Shown: piece after piece, positions 35,777 through 47,228 of the stretch
Layout of the letters: each line of letters starts with the position of its first letter
Numbering within the stretch: position 1 is the first letter of the stretch
Assembly: GCA_022559985.1 (NCBI GenBank)
Contig: JAFJTR010000022.1
Location: 310,001 to 374,000, forward strand
Length of the DNA stretch: 64,000 bases
Direction: 5' to 3'
Source of the DNA: Parastagonospora avenae f. sp. tritici 18332-5
Taxonomy: Eukaryota; Ascomycota; Dothideomycetes; Pleosporales; Phaeosphaeriaceae
The notes under the pieces: model-generated
The model's database searches: none
The model's input: the letters and a program-made list of their open reading frames with translations, nothing else
What the model was told of the DNA's origin: nothing
Position numbers and translations under genes: made by a program

Positions 35777-35821
35777 TCAAGCCTATCAAGCCTATCAAGC
35801 CTATCAAGCCTATCAAGCCTT
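35777..35821. repeat. 9-bp tandem repeat in the hAT subterminal region
   Basis: Four exact copies of TCAAGCCTA followed by one TCAAGCCTT. The CAAGCC core also recurs, inverted as GGCTTG, near the other end of the element. This fits a cluster of subterminal transposase-binding sites. Confidence 0.85.
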
Positions 35822-37376
35822 CAAGCTTTCTGCTTGCGGCTTGCTGGCTTGATTCTACTTTTGCTCACAGTTTGGCTGGCTGGATTGAATACCTCAAGCC
35901 TCAAGCCAGCCAGCCAGCTATCAAGCTTAGCTGGATTGTTGCCAAGTGTGCTGTCTCTTTGTCTATCTGGCATGGATGAGTAAGCCGTTGGGTATCGACC
36001 AGCCTCACGTTATACATAGACCAAATGTTGGTGCGAGCAGGATTTGCATTTGGATAGTCATCATGGATGAGATAGAGCTGTCGAGACTCATTTATCTTGA
36101 CAGCTACCAGGTCGACGCCAATGGTATTACAAAATCAATCGACCCACGACTTCGCCTGGTTTACGAAGATGGTCTGGCGAATGGGTACGATTATGAGGCG
36201 AAACAAGCCACTGTTGACGAGACGATCATACAAGTTGCGAGATCGAGGGAGTGTAACAGGCAACATCTTCGATCGGCAGAGCTGTTCCACTCCAACCATG
36301 ACTCGCAATCGCCACCAGTATGCATAGACGGACGCCCTGAACTGAAGCTTCATCCGGGCCAAGGGCTCTATGGCTTTGTACTGTACGACGTCTGTGCTAA
36401 AGTCGACGTGACAGTATACACAACTATCGAACTGGCGTATGCCGAATGCTTGCGCTTGGCGCAAGAGTTGCGACTTGAGGAAAGTATAGGGAATGCGTGG
36501 CATTTCGGCTCCGTAGATCCAGAGCTTTTTTTCTCATCTGGAAGCTTGATCGCAGATTACAGGGCTCGCCATGATACATCGAGCCTGACGCGACTCCTGT
36601 AGAAATCATCCGATAACGATGTGGTTGTCACTGGTATATTGATCTCCGGTAGCCTATATGGGTTGATACATCTGATCGCATGGAACGGTCCTTTCTCCAC
36701 CGAAACAGAACAGCTGACCTGGAAGAAATCATGTTTTCTCATCGCCAGCCCTGGCATCACCGCTCTCCTGGTCATGATTGTAGAAATTTTCACTATGAAG
36801 ACAGCAATTGTTCTCCGAGGTTATTCTCGACCAATGTCTGTCTCATCGCACATCCGATATCGGGCCGGTCAATACAGAGATTCAAATCGTCATCGCAGTC
36901 ACGTCAAGGTGTTTTTAACACCAATGTACTACGCAATTGGTGGAATTGCAATGGCGGCGTATGTAGCCACGCGGAAATATCTCATCGTGGAGTGTTTCAT
37001 CAATCTTGCGTAACTGCCCGAGGCTGTATTCGAGGAACCTGCCTGGAGCAAGTACGTTCCCCATTTTGGGTCGGGCTGATTGGCAATACACTTGCCTACA
37101 ACTCGGGTCCTAGGCAAGAAAAGCCGCCGAGCATTTCATTCATTTTGGTACACTGCGTGGGTTCGAGACTGTACGTTTGATACTGCGACATGGTAATCGC
37201 AACTCTTCTGTCGAACACTGCTTGCTACGTACTTGCAAGCCCTATGGCGGGAGGCAATACCTTATCACATGCTATAGCAACACAACCGTCTAACTGCTTA
37301 ATCTTTATTGCAATTCATATCACGTTCTAGCTTCCAAACGGCCTCGCTAGAGCAATTCTGAGTCATTCAAATGCCA

Positions 37377-39190
37377 TCAAAGTAAGCGCTCCTGAAGCAC
37401 AAATCTAGTTGACTCATAGGGCATCGTAAATGTCTCCCACTTCCACAACGTCCTGGCCTTGTCATCCTCAAGCTTCATGTTATACCGCATAACGATGTGC
37501 GCAATGACAAGCTTCATCACGAGACTAGCGTGGAATCTCCCAGGACTACAGGCATGTTAGCTCACTTCAAGGCCAATGCTTCTGACACTTGTAGGGGCCG
37601 GACTTACCAAGCCAGCGATCCGTAACCCCAGACAGGAAATTTCTCCGAGACCTCCGTGAAGCGTGCCCCTTTCACTGAAGACTCAGTCTCGATGAATCTC
37701 CGTAGTTGAAAGTCGTTGGGAGATGGGTAGTCGGCACTGTTGTGCATCATGTCGTACGAAGATACAGCGACAGTCGCGCCAGCAGGAACCTGTGGAGAAC
37801 CGGATGCGAACGTATATGGCTTGAGGGCTTTTCTGCGGACAGCCAATGTATCCAAAGGATGTAAGCGCACAGTCTCCTTGATGAAACTATCCAGCAACGG
37901 AAGCTCCATTAATTTGTCGTACGTGAGGTCTCCCAGGCCATCGATCTCCTCCCTCAGAGCTTCTTGGATATCTGGACTACGGCAAAGATGGAGCATAATG
38001 AAGTCGATGTTCATCCATGGTTGATGCGCAGCTGCGAACCACATGCCCAGCAGACTTTGGGCTTGGTGCTCGGGGCCATTCCAGTACTCACTACCTAGGC
38101 ACAGAGACGCATGGTTCCATGCAAATGTGAGCTGAGGTGCTGTTAGTCGGCGTTGGGTGATTGCGCAAACAGATGTGAGGCTCTACCTCTTTGAGTGGCG
38201 ATGGCTCGTCCCACGAGTCTCGTCCAGCGCCCATGATGTCTGTTAATTTTCTGAGGATGATTTCCTGGGCTTCACCTCGCTTGGTGATGAAATTGTGCAC
38301 AGATCTGAATTGTTGTTAGCAACGCCATTTCTTCACTTCCTCACATTCGGCATTTTTTGAAACTTACGGGGCAAGGAACGCAGGCATAATTTGGAAGGCT
38401 GCCATGCACTTTACCATCTCTTTCGGGTGACGAATCAGCGCATCGGCAAACACTGGATCGCGGGAGGTCTGTTCGCCAAAGAACAGGACCGCCATGACTC
38501 GAGAAGTTACAGTGCGGATCGTGGAGGCTACAGGGAGAGTTACGCCATCTGGACATTTCTTGCCGAGCGCGAGTTGTTCATCAAGACTTTTCTGGACACG
38601 TTTGTTCAAGTATGGAAAGATCTTCGGGAAATTGCTGACGCCTTGGACCTGTATCAGTCTTCCCATGAGGCGCGACTTCACTCCGGCAACTTCATTGTGG
38701 TTGAAGCCGTTTAAGGTATGTTTGAAACCAAACATCTTTTCTTGGTTAGTCATACATCAGCATAAGAGTGCGGAATTTGATGGTGTCGACAGGGAACGCG
38801 TACATCAGCATACACAGCTCTCTGCGACAGCACAGCGGAAGCTTCGCTAAGCTCTGCAATTTGCGTCTTTGTTGAGATGATGATTGGTTTAGCCGTGCTC
38901 CACGGTTTGTAGAATCGTCCTGATTGCTACAAGCAGGGTCGTGAGCGTGGAGATTGTAGGCAGCATGGCCATCGACTTACGAAGTCTTTGACCATAGTCC
39001 TGAAGCCGGAAACCAGATTGGAGAATTTGGAAAAGCCAGTCCTCTTGACGATCTAAGACTGCGTAAGTGGTAAATCCCCTAGTACCAGCTTCAAATCAAT
39101 GCATACATAGCTATCGATGCCCACACTGTTGAGTACAAGAAGCAAAATGCCACACAAGAGCATGGCATATTTCAGGATCTCAAAATCCAT
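37377..39190 (-). CDS. Cytochrome P450 (ent-kaurene-oxidase-like fungal class), intact
   Basis: Seven exons can be joined: 39127-39190, 38981-39058, 38804-38919, 38368-38735, 38187-38304, 37608-38131 and 37377-37545, giving about 478 residues. Exon 1 is the least certain; it encodes a membrane anchor, MDFEILKYAMLLCGILLLVL. Later parts give LSQRAVYADMFGFKHTLNGF, PEHQAQSLLGMWFAAAHQPW (I helix), the ExxR motif KETVR in the K helix, and, across the last intron, the heme motif FPVWGYGSLACPGRFHA. Without that splice the heme motif looks broken (GSLAW then a frame break), so the intron matters. All P450 essentials are intact, and it is presumably an ER-anchored monooxygenase. The class includes terpenoid oxidases; the substrate is unknown. 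It sits at the left edge of the 37-52 kb metabolic cluster. Confidence 0.85.
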
Positions 39191-40840
39191 AATGCAAATA
39201 CAATTTCGGGTCGAGAGCTCTTTCAATAGTTGATCTTGAGCGATGAAAGCGCACACGATATGGACCGTCAAAAAAGTCTGGCGCGACGTTTCGATCGAGT
39301 AGGTAATTCAGGAAGATTATGGATAGGATTGTTTGGAGAGTCATTGGACTGACAATAGCTGTCGGCCCGCACGTTGCATTTACTCATGTCCACGAAACTC
39401 CTGCCAGAAATGTCAAGATCCGGTAACTATGCCACATACACACATGGCCGAGTGAACTGCGCATTTGGGAGCCGCTGGTTTGCTCCACTCCAAGGTGTAC
39501 TCTTGCATTAGCTTAGCAAGGCGTAACGTCCAAGGTCAGTGTCCCGTCGGCGTGGAAACACGCTAAGCCAAAGCAGCATACACAGCGCTCTATCCTAGGC
39601 CTGCAACGAATCCACTAGGCTGTCTGTTGGATTTATGGATTCGTCTGCCGCCTCAATGCTTGATCTATACCCTAGCCTAGTACGTCAGGCTAATGCGGGG
39701 CGGTTCTGAAGACAGTTGCGACACGGATGGCCTTCGGCCCCACTACTCAAACTACGTAAGCGTGTGCCTCACGATAGAGATTGCCATGCTCTCGTTTCTA
39801 TGCAATTACTGTGAGGAAAAATACCACTACTGCGCTCAGTGCTGGTGCTATGGTCACTCCTATGACCCAGTGTCTACAATATCTTGAACGAAGAAGGTGG
39901 CACGGATGACGTATATGAACTACTTTTTCTTGCGACTTCGAACATATTAGGAGTTGTGCTAGGAAGCGATAACGCGTTGCGATGCAATTTCAATGCACAA
40001 CACAGTCTATCGCTCAAAATATACAAGTGATCGACAAAAATAGGCTAAAGTACACAAACCTTGTTCGATTGGTTGAAAAAAATGCCTCTGCATGCCAGAC
40101 CAGGGGTGCCTCTGAGCAGGAATACGTTCAGGTGTTCAAGAGTGCGAAGAAAACAGATTATTCTACGATGTCCGACCCGTTTACAGAAATTATATTCACG
40201 GTAAGCTTAAGTTAGATATCGAACCGCAAGGCCATCTCTATTCACGCCACCCCGGTCGTACACATCGCGGCAACACCAATTCTCTTTTCTATGCTGAGTC
40301 TCCAGTGTGGAATAGCCGCCATCAGTAGGGTCAGGACGTGAACGTCAAATGCAGGAATTAACGATATCGTACGTGACCAGAGCCTGAAGGTCCAGATTAG
40401 CCTGGCGAAGAGGACGAGTCTACCCATTCATATTCCGAAGGCGGTGCGGTGATGACTATCTGTGCTACGCACATCGTCACAAATCATGTCTCGTAGCCGC
40501 AAGACCGAACTAAATACAACGGCGAAGCTACATCAAAGGCCGAATCAATTGAAACGCGATGCCTTGGACGAGGATGAATGAGTCCAAGCTTAGCGCCGCG
40601 CTGAGCCGACTGTAGATACATATTGTGACGAATGTTGACTGCGGCGCAGTCTGCTGCACTCGCTTAAATAAAGCTTCGTGGTTATCGAATTCGATCTGGT
40701 TGGACCGCACACCATCAGGGGCGATTTGGTCTGCTAATTGGAAGATATCCCTCGCTGATTTTATGTCTTACTTGCAATGCGGGGCCGCCTTGAAATGACG
40801 CCCTGGCTGTCGGTAACATTTCAGCCTACACTTCGAGCGA
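39191..40840. other. 1.65-kb region between two P450 loci
   Basis: No supported gene. Short open frames show no domain. It includes upstream regions of the intact P450 (minus) and of the decayed P450 (plus). Confidence 0.4.
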
Positions 40841-43080
40841 ATGCTGATGGTACAACAAAACGGACTACTCGATTCGACTCTTACCATTGCACACTTTCAG
40901 TCTTTTGCGCATGATATCGATACTACAGCGGCTGCCAAGATAGGCCGCATTGTACTGAGTCTATTGCTATCGTGGAGGCTGTGGAGGTTCACTATTCGGC
41001 CACGACTGCACCCAGAAGAGCCCAAAGAGCTTCCATACTGTATTCCTTGTACCTACACGCATGGATTTTAGAGTATGCTCGCAACCCACTAATGCCATGG
41101 CAGTTATTGGTACCCCAATTCCATGCCCCTACCGCAACTGCGTCCATTCACACTGAGTAGGTCGTGTTTTGAGCTTCATCGTCGACTTCAACGGCGCCAT
41201 TGAAAAGGGGAGGTAAACTCCATATAACTCTCTTACGTCTCCGTAAATCATCGCTGACACAATCGAAAGGAATTGTTTCTACCCCTCGCGCGAACCGTTT
41301 GCTATGACAGTAGCCAGGCAAACAATATACGTTGCAACGTCTTCGGATGTCGGTTGACCGGGTATTGGAAGGGTACGCCCGCAGGCGTACGCACAAAGGT
41401 GAGCAGGCAAGATGATTCTATTGATTACTTGACTACTACCCGCACTCTCCTTGCAGAGAAGGAGGGTTCTTATCTACGTGTGGCCCCTTGGCGCACAGAC
41501 TGTATTGAGCCGTAATTGCGCCGTGAGTCGAGCCTTACTTGCGCACGGACATCGGATGACATTGGTGACGTGTGGAAGAATTCCAAGACCATCCCGATGG
41601 ATCCAATCACGATGGATATGTATGTCCTAGGAAGTATCCCGGAAAAGAGTCGTGAAGTTTTGTTCAATCAGTATCCAACAGCACGCTACAGTGGGAAAAC
41701 TAGCCGTTCTCTGACGCCCACGCAAATGGCAATCGACTTGCATCACCAACAGCTTCACGCCGGTGCGAAGCTAGACTTCCTTCTGCAAGACAGAATGATT
41801 CTAAGTTGTTTCAAGAAGCTAGACATAGCAAATCTAATGAGCACGGCCACCCTTGGTCGCTCAGAGGATTTCGTCATCATATCGTTGCACGACCTCTGTG
41901 TTGAAGTCTTCATCACGGAGTTAAGAGAGGCTTACTTTGGTTCTGCGCTCTTGCAGAAGTCATCAAATCTCATTAAAGCATTCCTGGACTGGGAATACTG
42001 CAGTTGGAAGTTTCTCTTTATGCACCCAGAAGTTCTTGCGCAAAATATGAAAATCGCAAAGAGAACGATCACGGAGGCATTTGCGAACTACTTTCGACAG
42101 CCGTGGATAAGCCGGCCCGGTTCCATCTACTTCGTCGACTCGATGGAGACATGCTTGTGGAGGTTGGCTTGACGAAGGACGAGATGGGGAAATTTACTCT
42201 CTTGCATTACTGGGCGTAAGTGCACGTTCATGTCTCTGCAACTAAGCTAAGCCATCGTCAGCGTGGTGGGGGGAACTTGTATCAGTTGAATTTCTGGCTG
42301 ATGTCACATCTGGGGCAAAATCCTGGCGTGCTTGAACAGATACGCGAAGAGGTTCTTCCAGCTGTACAAGGGCAGCAAGGTGATGAGCCGTATCTGCTTG
42401 CGAAATTTCCAATATTGGGTTCCATTATTAGTGGAGTATTGTGACTTACGGTAACGAGCGCACTCGGCCGTGCCATACTAGAGCCTACAGCGGTTGGTGG
42501 GAAGTTGTTTAAGCCAGGAGATAAGATCATGGTCCGTTTTCCGATGTTTTTGGGGCCAGAAGAGAGTGTTGGATATGGGAGTACAGTGTAGATATGAATG
42601 AGGAAGAAGGTTGTTGTATTGAGAGAGCTATAAAGAGTGATTATATACACAACCAGATGAGTAAGCAGGTGACTAACAGAGTCACGTGAGGTGCAGTTCA
42701 CAGTGTACCGTGTGAACTAAGGTGCCAGGCTGACAGATAGTATGCCGATGCTTCTACAGCTACCAATCCGCGAGTTGCACCATGACACTGATGTCTGGGG
42801 CCCAAACCCAGAGGCTTTCGATGCGAATCGATTCGTAGGCAACTCCAAGACTTTGAAGAGTCTTTCTTACCGCCCTTGGAGCGGTGGAAACACTATATGC
42901 CCAGGACGTCTTTTTGCTAGGCGATCCGCCAATGCATTCGTTGCCATCTTGCTGACAAAGTATCACGTCACTGTGGAATCAAGGACTTTTCCAAGAGCTG
43001 ATGGAGGAAGACCATCACCAGGCGTTGTTACATTGGGACAAAGGGAGGATATGAAGTTACGACTTACACCTCGGAATTGA
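40841..43080 (+). pseudogene. Decayed cytochrome P450 (CYP7/CYP8-like class)
   Basis: Pieces of one P450 in order: N-terminal anchor and Pro-rich hinge at 40841-41071 (LLLSWRLWRFTIRP, PEEPKELPYCIP), then a disrupted stretch, the central part at 41516-42172 (MDMYVLGSIPEKSREVLFNQ, HHQQLHAGAKLDFLLQ), the I-helix region reached only after a frameshift near 42130 (GLTKDEMGKFTLLHYWA), NLYQLNFWLMSHLGQNPGVL, an in-frame TGA at 42442 where relatives have Arg (CGA to TGA), and the C-terminal heme region YRPWSGGNTICPGRLFARR at 42742-43080. An LTR-like 169-bp insertion sits at 42567-42735. Its heme motif is still intact, which points to recent decay. It would have been a second oxygenase of the cluster. 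Confidence 0.75.
42567..42735. mobile_element. Possible solo LTR (copia-like) inside the P450 pseudogene
   Basis: 169 bases beginning TGTTGGATATGGGAGTACAG and ending GGCTGACA, that is TG...CA ends. It contains TATAAAGAG, a possible LTR TATA element. Flanking pentamers are GAGAG and GATAG, an imperfect 5-bp target duplication. Removing the element plus one flank (174 bases, a multiple of 3) rejoins the P450 frame. Alternatives are an in-frame intron or simple decay. Confidence 0.4.
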
Positions 43081-43670
43081 ACTTGATCGTGTCGCGTTGC
43101 CTTCCAGCGGTGGGGAGAGGCGCGTGAAACGGAGGATCAGGCTGAGAACATCGTACCGGGTCAGTTGCCAATTCCAAGCTCAAAATCATCCCAAACTTCG
43201 TTCTCCATGATCTGCAATTGGCGGTACTCGCAAGCGTGAGCACGAACCTACAAGCGTGGGAAGTGATGCTGCATGTGCAGGGATCTCGTCAAACTAGGTA
43301 GCAATTCAAATATTCAAAATTCCAAAAATGTGGACATCTTAACACTCTTTTCATGACCCCAAGCCATCATACCTTTGTACCTTGATAGACAGACTGTCTG
43401 AACAACGATCGTTGTAAGTAGTGAGCGATGCATCGCTGGTGGCAGATGCTGTCTTTGCCACAACGCCCCCCACCTCTGGCAGGGCGTAACGTGCACGTGC
43501 AGAGACAGGGGCTGAATCTACCGCAATCTCACCCGCAATCTACGCCGCAATATGCAATCCCTACCGCCTGGCTTATCGCAGTAGGAATTGAATCTTGCTT
43601 TGTATTGGGTTCTTCAAACACCATCTCTAGTGCTTTGCTCGATCATTTTTGCTCAGGTTGTACACAAGAG
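43081..43670. other. 590-base upstream region of MFS transporter 1
   Basis: No independent gene. An in-frame ATG at 43428 could extend the transporter N-terminus by 81 residues, but that stretch is low-quality and non-hydrophobic at its start, so I treat it as leader. Confidence 0.35.
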
Positions 43671-45715
43671 ATGGCTCGTGGTAAAACAGATCAACATGGA
43701 TCACCTACAATTGGCCAAAATCCGGACTCCGATCCAAATTACCTCCATTCGTGGCGCCTATTTGCAGTCACTCTCTCTATTTGTCTTAGCGCTGTTCTAT
43801 ACGGACTTGACATGAATATCATCGGCGTTGCTGCTCCTGTCATAACAACGGAATTCCATTCTCTCGAAGATGTCTCCTGGTACAGCGCATCTTATCTGTT
43901 GACTATCACAGCGTTTCAGCCATGCTTTGGGAATGTGTACAAGTACTTTTCGGTGAAAGCTGTGTTTGCTGGGAGTATTGTATTATTCGAGAGTGAGTAA
44001 GTGCGCTTCACATGTTGACTAGAACTGATCACCAATTGGTAGTTGGATCAATCATATGTGCAACGGCTAAGTCATCGGCTATGTTGATCTTCGGGCGTGC
44101 TTTCTTAGGCTTCGGAGCATCAGGGTTACTTCAAGGCGCCCTGGGTATTGTCTCATATATTGTGAGGTTGGAAAAGGTCCCCATGTACCAAGGTTTTGTT
44201 GCTGGCGCAGCAGCAGTCAGTGCAACTGCTGGACCTGTCATAGGAGGCGGGCTCACTGATAGCATCGGCTGGAGTGAGTAAACCATATGCATATGTGTTC
44301 TGAAATCTGCTCATGTCATAACAGGATGGTGTTTCTGGATGTACGTTAATCTAGCCGTTAAGGACCTGTGTATGGTAGCTGACAAGAGTAGCAACGTGCC
44401 TCTTGGAGCTGCAATCCTCGTACCAATCGGATGCTTTGTTGTTTTATCATCGGAGACGAACAAGAAGAATCGCTCTCTTCCCATCGCAGAGAAGCTGAAG
44501 CATCTGGACCCCATTGGCACGATCATTTTCCTTGGCGCTATTGTATCGCTTCTCCTAGCACTTCAATGGGGAAACCAGAAGATATCCTGGGACAGCGGGA
44601 CATCCATCGGTCTATTTCTCTGCTTCGGTATCGGTGCCGTCGCATTCACCGCTCTCCAATGGCGTCTAGGAGAATACGCAACTATACCCTTCCGTGTGAT
44701 TCGCATTCGATCCGTTTACATGGGGGCACTAGTGTTGTTCACTCTGGGAATCGCTAGCATATCGGTAGGATCTTTAAATCTGAGTTAAGGAACTATATGG
44801 ATACTTACAGGTCCGAAGCTAGCATTCTACCTCCCGCTTTATTTTCAAGCTACGCAGGGCGTGTCGGCTACACACAGTGGAATCAACATGATTGCTTATG
44901 TCGCACCGACTATCGTATCGATCGGCGTAACGGGAGGTCTGGTTTCGAGGTATGGTCACTATGTAGGTCGTCGTGCAGCTCGTAAAAGTCTCCAATTCCG
45001 AGAGCATAGCTGATGGTGAGAGGTTCCGTACATGGTCGTTGGCACCGGAATTGCAAGTATTGCAGCTGGCTTTCTGACCCGCATCGATGCTCATACGCCC
45101 ACGGCTACATGGGCGGGCCTGATTGTCGTGAATCGTCTTGGCATGGGTATGGTGCAGCAGGTTCCGTATACGGCCCTACAGGTTGTTCTCGTGTGAGTCC
45201 AGGTACCCAAGAGTTCGCTTCGTATAAGGACTAATGCATAGAATCAGGCCAGAAGATATCGCGACTGGTAACGGTAAGTCATGCATGCAGATTAGCTGCT
45301 ACTTCTGGCTGTATGCTGACTGAATAAAGCGATTGCGATCTTTTCCTGGCAACTCGGTGGTGCGATAGCCGTCTCTGTCGGTCAGAATCTGCTTCTCAAC
45401 ACCCTCAAGATTAGCATTCCTGCGCACACAACAGAAGTCAGCGTGCAACAGGTCATCGACGCGGGCGCTGGTGGGATCGAATTGATTGCCCCTAACGTAG
45501 CTATATTACAAAGTTTAAGGGATGCTTATGCTGAGGCTTTGAGGGGCAGTTTTGTGCTTGCATTGGTGGCCACATGTCTCGCACTCCCTTTTGCGGCGGG
45601 CATGCAGTGGTTGAACGTCAAGAGAGTTGCTGAGGAAAGGCAGGAAAATGCAAGAGAGGGGGCAGTCGAGTCAATGGAAGTGGAAGAAGGTACCAAGCTC
45701 GAGGAAAATACTTAA
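43671..45715 (+). CDS. MFS drug/toxin-type efflux transporter 1 (14-TM, DHA2)
   Basis: Eight exons: 43671-43992, 44043-44273, 44325-44340, 44392-44764, 44819-44962, 45023-45192, 45242-45273 and 45330-45715, totalling 557 residues. Exon 3 is only 16 bases and encodes part of RWCFWI. Landmarks are YGLDMNIIGVAAPVI in TM1, the antiporter motif C region GPVIGGGLTDSIGW, INVPLGAAILVPIGC, LAFYLPLYFQATQGVS and a charged C-terminal tail. The exon-5 acceptor is CCGAAG (44817-44818), the only one that keeps LAFYLP in frame. Proteins of this kind pump small hydrophobic compounds out through the plasma membrane and often sit in metabolite clusters. Every splice needed is canonical GT-AG, so the gene appears functional. 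Confidence 0.85.
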
Positions 45716-45911
45716 GCTCGACAATTGGAACGAATTTGGTTTGAAGTGTAGTGTCGCAAAGTTTTCGCGATAATAGTCACTTACACTGAGGCTCATTTCG
45801 AGTTCCATGCATATAAAAGGTTTTGTGGAGTGACACGAACCGAAAGTACTCAGATCGCCGCATTGATAAATCCATCACAAGACTGCAGGAAGAGATCTAG
45901 CTTGATCAATC

Positions 45912-47228
45912 CTATAACTCCGGGATGCGCGCCCCAAATAGCCTCTCCGCATTTCCCCTCCAAATCCCCGCTCTGTCTTCATCTCTAACAAACGGGCTCG
46001 TCGCAACACCCACCAGACTAGGCGCGTACGCAAATAGTGGCGCATAGGGATAGTCCGTGCCAAACATCAACTGCGTCGCCGGAATTCCATATGCAAGCAA
46101 TCCAGCGACTTGGTGGAAATATGTCGGTCCCGCTGAGTCCCAATAAAACTGTGTCTGCAGCGCCGCCAACGTGCGATCATATATCGCCGGAAACGATTTC
46201 AACAAGCGATCTGCAACTGATGGCCATGCGCCACCAATGTGTGGGATGATATAGTTGATATTGGTAAAGTTGAGTATAGTTTGGGTGACGGCGAGATCTT
46301 CTAGCACGCGCGCTGTCTCAAAGAAGAATTCAATGTTGCCGGTCGGATAACTTGTCGGATTTGCTTCTACGAGTGAGCCGTTCACACGCACATATGGCGT
46401 CGTGGGGTGAACGTATACGATTTGGCCCGATCCGCGGGCATTCATGGCAGCGAAGAATGGCGCGAAGGTGGGATCACCGAGATAACGCCCTTCGAAGTTG
46501 GAGTACAGCGCGATGCCCGCAGCGCCAAGGATATCCAAGGCATATCTCGCTTCAACAATGGCTTCATCGGTATATGGTAGCGGGACGACTGCGTAGAAGG
46601 TGAAGCTTTCTGGATGGCCTTGCGCGAACGCGGCAGATTGTTCATTGATCAATCGAGCGAGCGCGACTGTGGCCTTCTTGTTCCCCGGAAAGACGTTTGC
46701 ACCTGGTGAAGAAAAGGCAAGAACGGTACGAGATATGCCCTGACTAGCCATGAATTCAAGATGGCCGGTGAGGTTCCATGATGGTGTTGGATTGCCGCCA
46801 GTCGTAGGGACGATAGCGCGGTACCAGTCTGGTACACAGTGGGCTGCATCAACGATCAGTTTGACATTGAGCCAACATATAAAAGTGTGAAATGTTACCA
46901 TGGACATCAGTGATATCTGTGATATTCGAGAGGATGCGCGGCGGCGCAGGTGCATCTGCTGCTGTGTCTGCTCTTGAAACAGAGAGCTTTTGAAGGATTG
47001 CGTCGACCTTCAAACCAGGGATGGCATGAAGGGCGACGGAATCTAAGTCGTCTCGTCAGCAGAGTCGTATCTCGACTTAGAAACAGTTTGAGTTGTACCG
47101 ACTGCGGCTTGTTCAATGATTGAACGAGCATCTATGGAAGCTCTCTTGCCAACTGACGATGCGTTTGCGATGGCTAGCAAAGTGCTCGCAAGTGTCACCA
47201 CAACGTTCTGAATCTCAGTTTTCTTCAT
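45912..47228 (-). CDS. Secreted amidohydrolase-2 family hydrolase/decarboxylase (ACMSD-like)
   Basis: Three exons (47099-47228, 46899-47042, 45912-46843) give 401 residues. A signal peptide is predicted at the N-terminus (NVVVTLASTLLAIANA). Exon 2 ends in DITDVH and exon 3 opens with AHCVPDWY, so splicing creates the metal-binding His91-x-His93. Other metal or catalytic residues are in IVYVHPTTPY, IIPHIGGAWP and FGTDYPYAPLF. This is the TIM-barrel amidohydrolase_2 family of aromatic acid decarboxylases (gamma-resorcylate, 6-methylsalicylate, ACMS) and related hydrolases. A signal peptide is unusual for decarboxylases, so an extracellular or vacuolar role is possible. It lies just downstream of the Zn2Cys6 regulator and beside two pumps. 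The substrate is unknown. Confidence 0.88.

Larger units (their letters stand above)
32761..35950 (-). mobile_element. Degenerate hAT-family DNA transposon, 3.19 kb, with perfect 8-bp TSD
   Basis: Terminal inverted repeats: left CACAGATGGCAACAATCCAG and right (reverse complement) CACACTTGGCAACAATCCAG, 18 of 20 identical. The 8-base target duplication CTGTCTCT flanks both ends exactly (32753-32760 and 35951-35958), diagnostic of hAT insertion. Subterminal regions are full of GGCTGGATGGCTTG / CAAGCC motifs, as expected for transposase-binding repeats. A minus-strand hAT transposase relic lies inside. The element lies in the coding region of a membrane-protein gene. The perfect TSD suggests insertion was not ancient, yet the transposase is already full of stops, consistent with RIP-like mutation or mobilisation in trans of an already defective copy. 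Confidence 0.93.
31839..37079 (+). pseudogene. Multi-TM fungal membrane protein gene, interrupted by a hAT element and stops
   Basis: Coding sequence runs in one frame from about 31839 to 37079 once the inserted element (32761-35950 plus one target copy) is ignored. Recognisable parts are WKDGPDSRGTFKMLSTCVIT with a TM, RKALWICVGLIAPEFV, ILDKSKANRFAQVFVRIQAI, LELNTLLHALC | LFVYLAWMSKPLG (the element sits at the bar), GSLYGLIHLIAWNGPF, and the C-terminal YLIVECFINLA then LPEAVFEEPAWSKYVPHF. This order is that of a large uncharacterised ascomycete family of multi-TM proteins. In-frame stops occur at 32355 (TGA), 36600 (TAG) and 37014 (TAA). The insertion length including one target copy (3198) is a multiple of 3. 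The gene is not functional as it stands. Confidence 0.8.

Noticed and set aside
35777..35821. Short direct repeats that might suggest a CRISPR-like array
   Set aside because: Uninterrupted 9-bp tandem copies without spacers, inside a eukaryotic transposon.
37014..37079. Possible short separate exon LPEAVFEEPAWSKYVPHF
   Set aside because: It is the normal C-terminus of the interrupted membrane protein, cut off by an in-frame TAA, not a new gene.
37604..37620. Apparent loss of the P450 heme cysteine (GSLAW then frame break)
   Set aside because: A canonical intron (37546-37607) rejoins GSLACPGRFHA, so the P450 is intact.
43428..43670. Upstream extension of MFS transporter 1 (81 residues)
   Set aside because: Gln/Pro/His-rich, poorly protein-like, and the typical N-terminus of such pumps begins at 43671.
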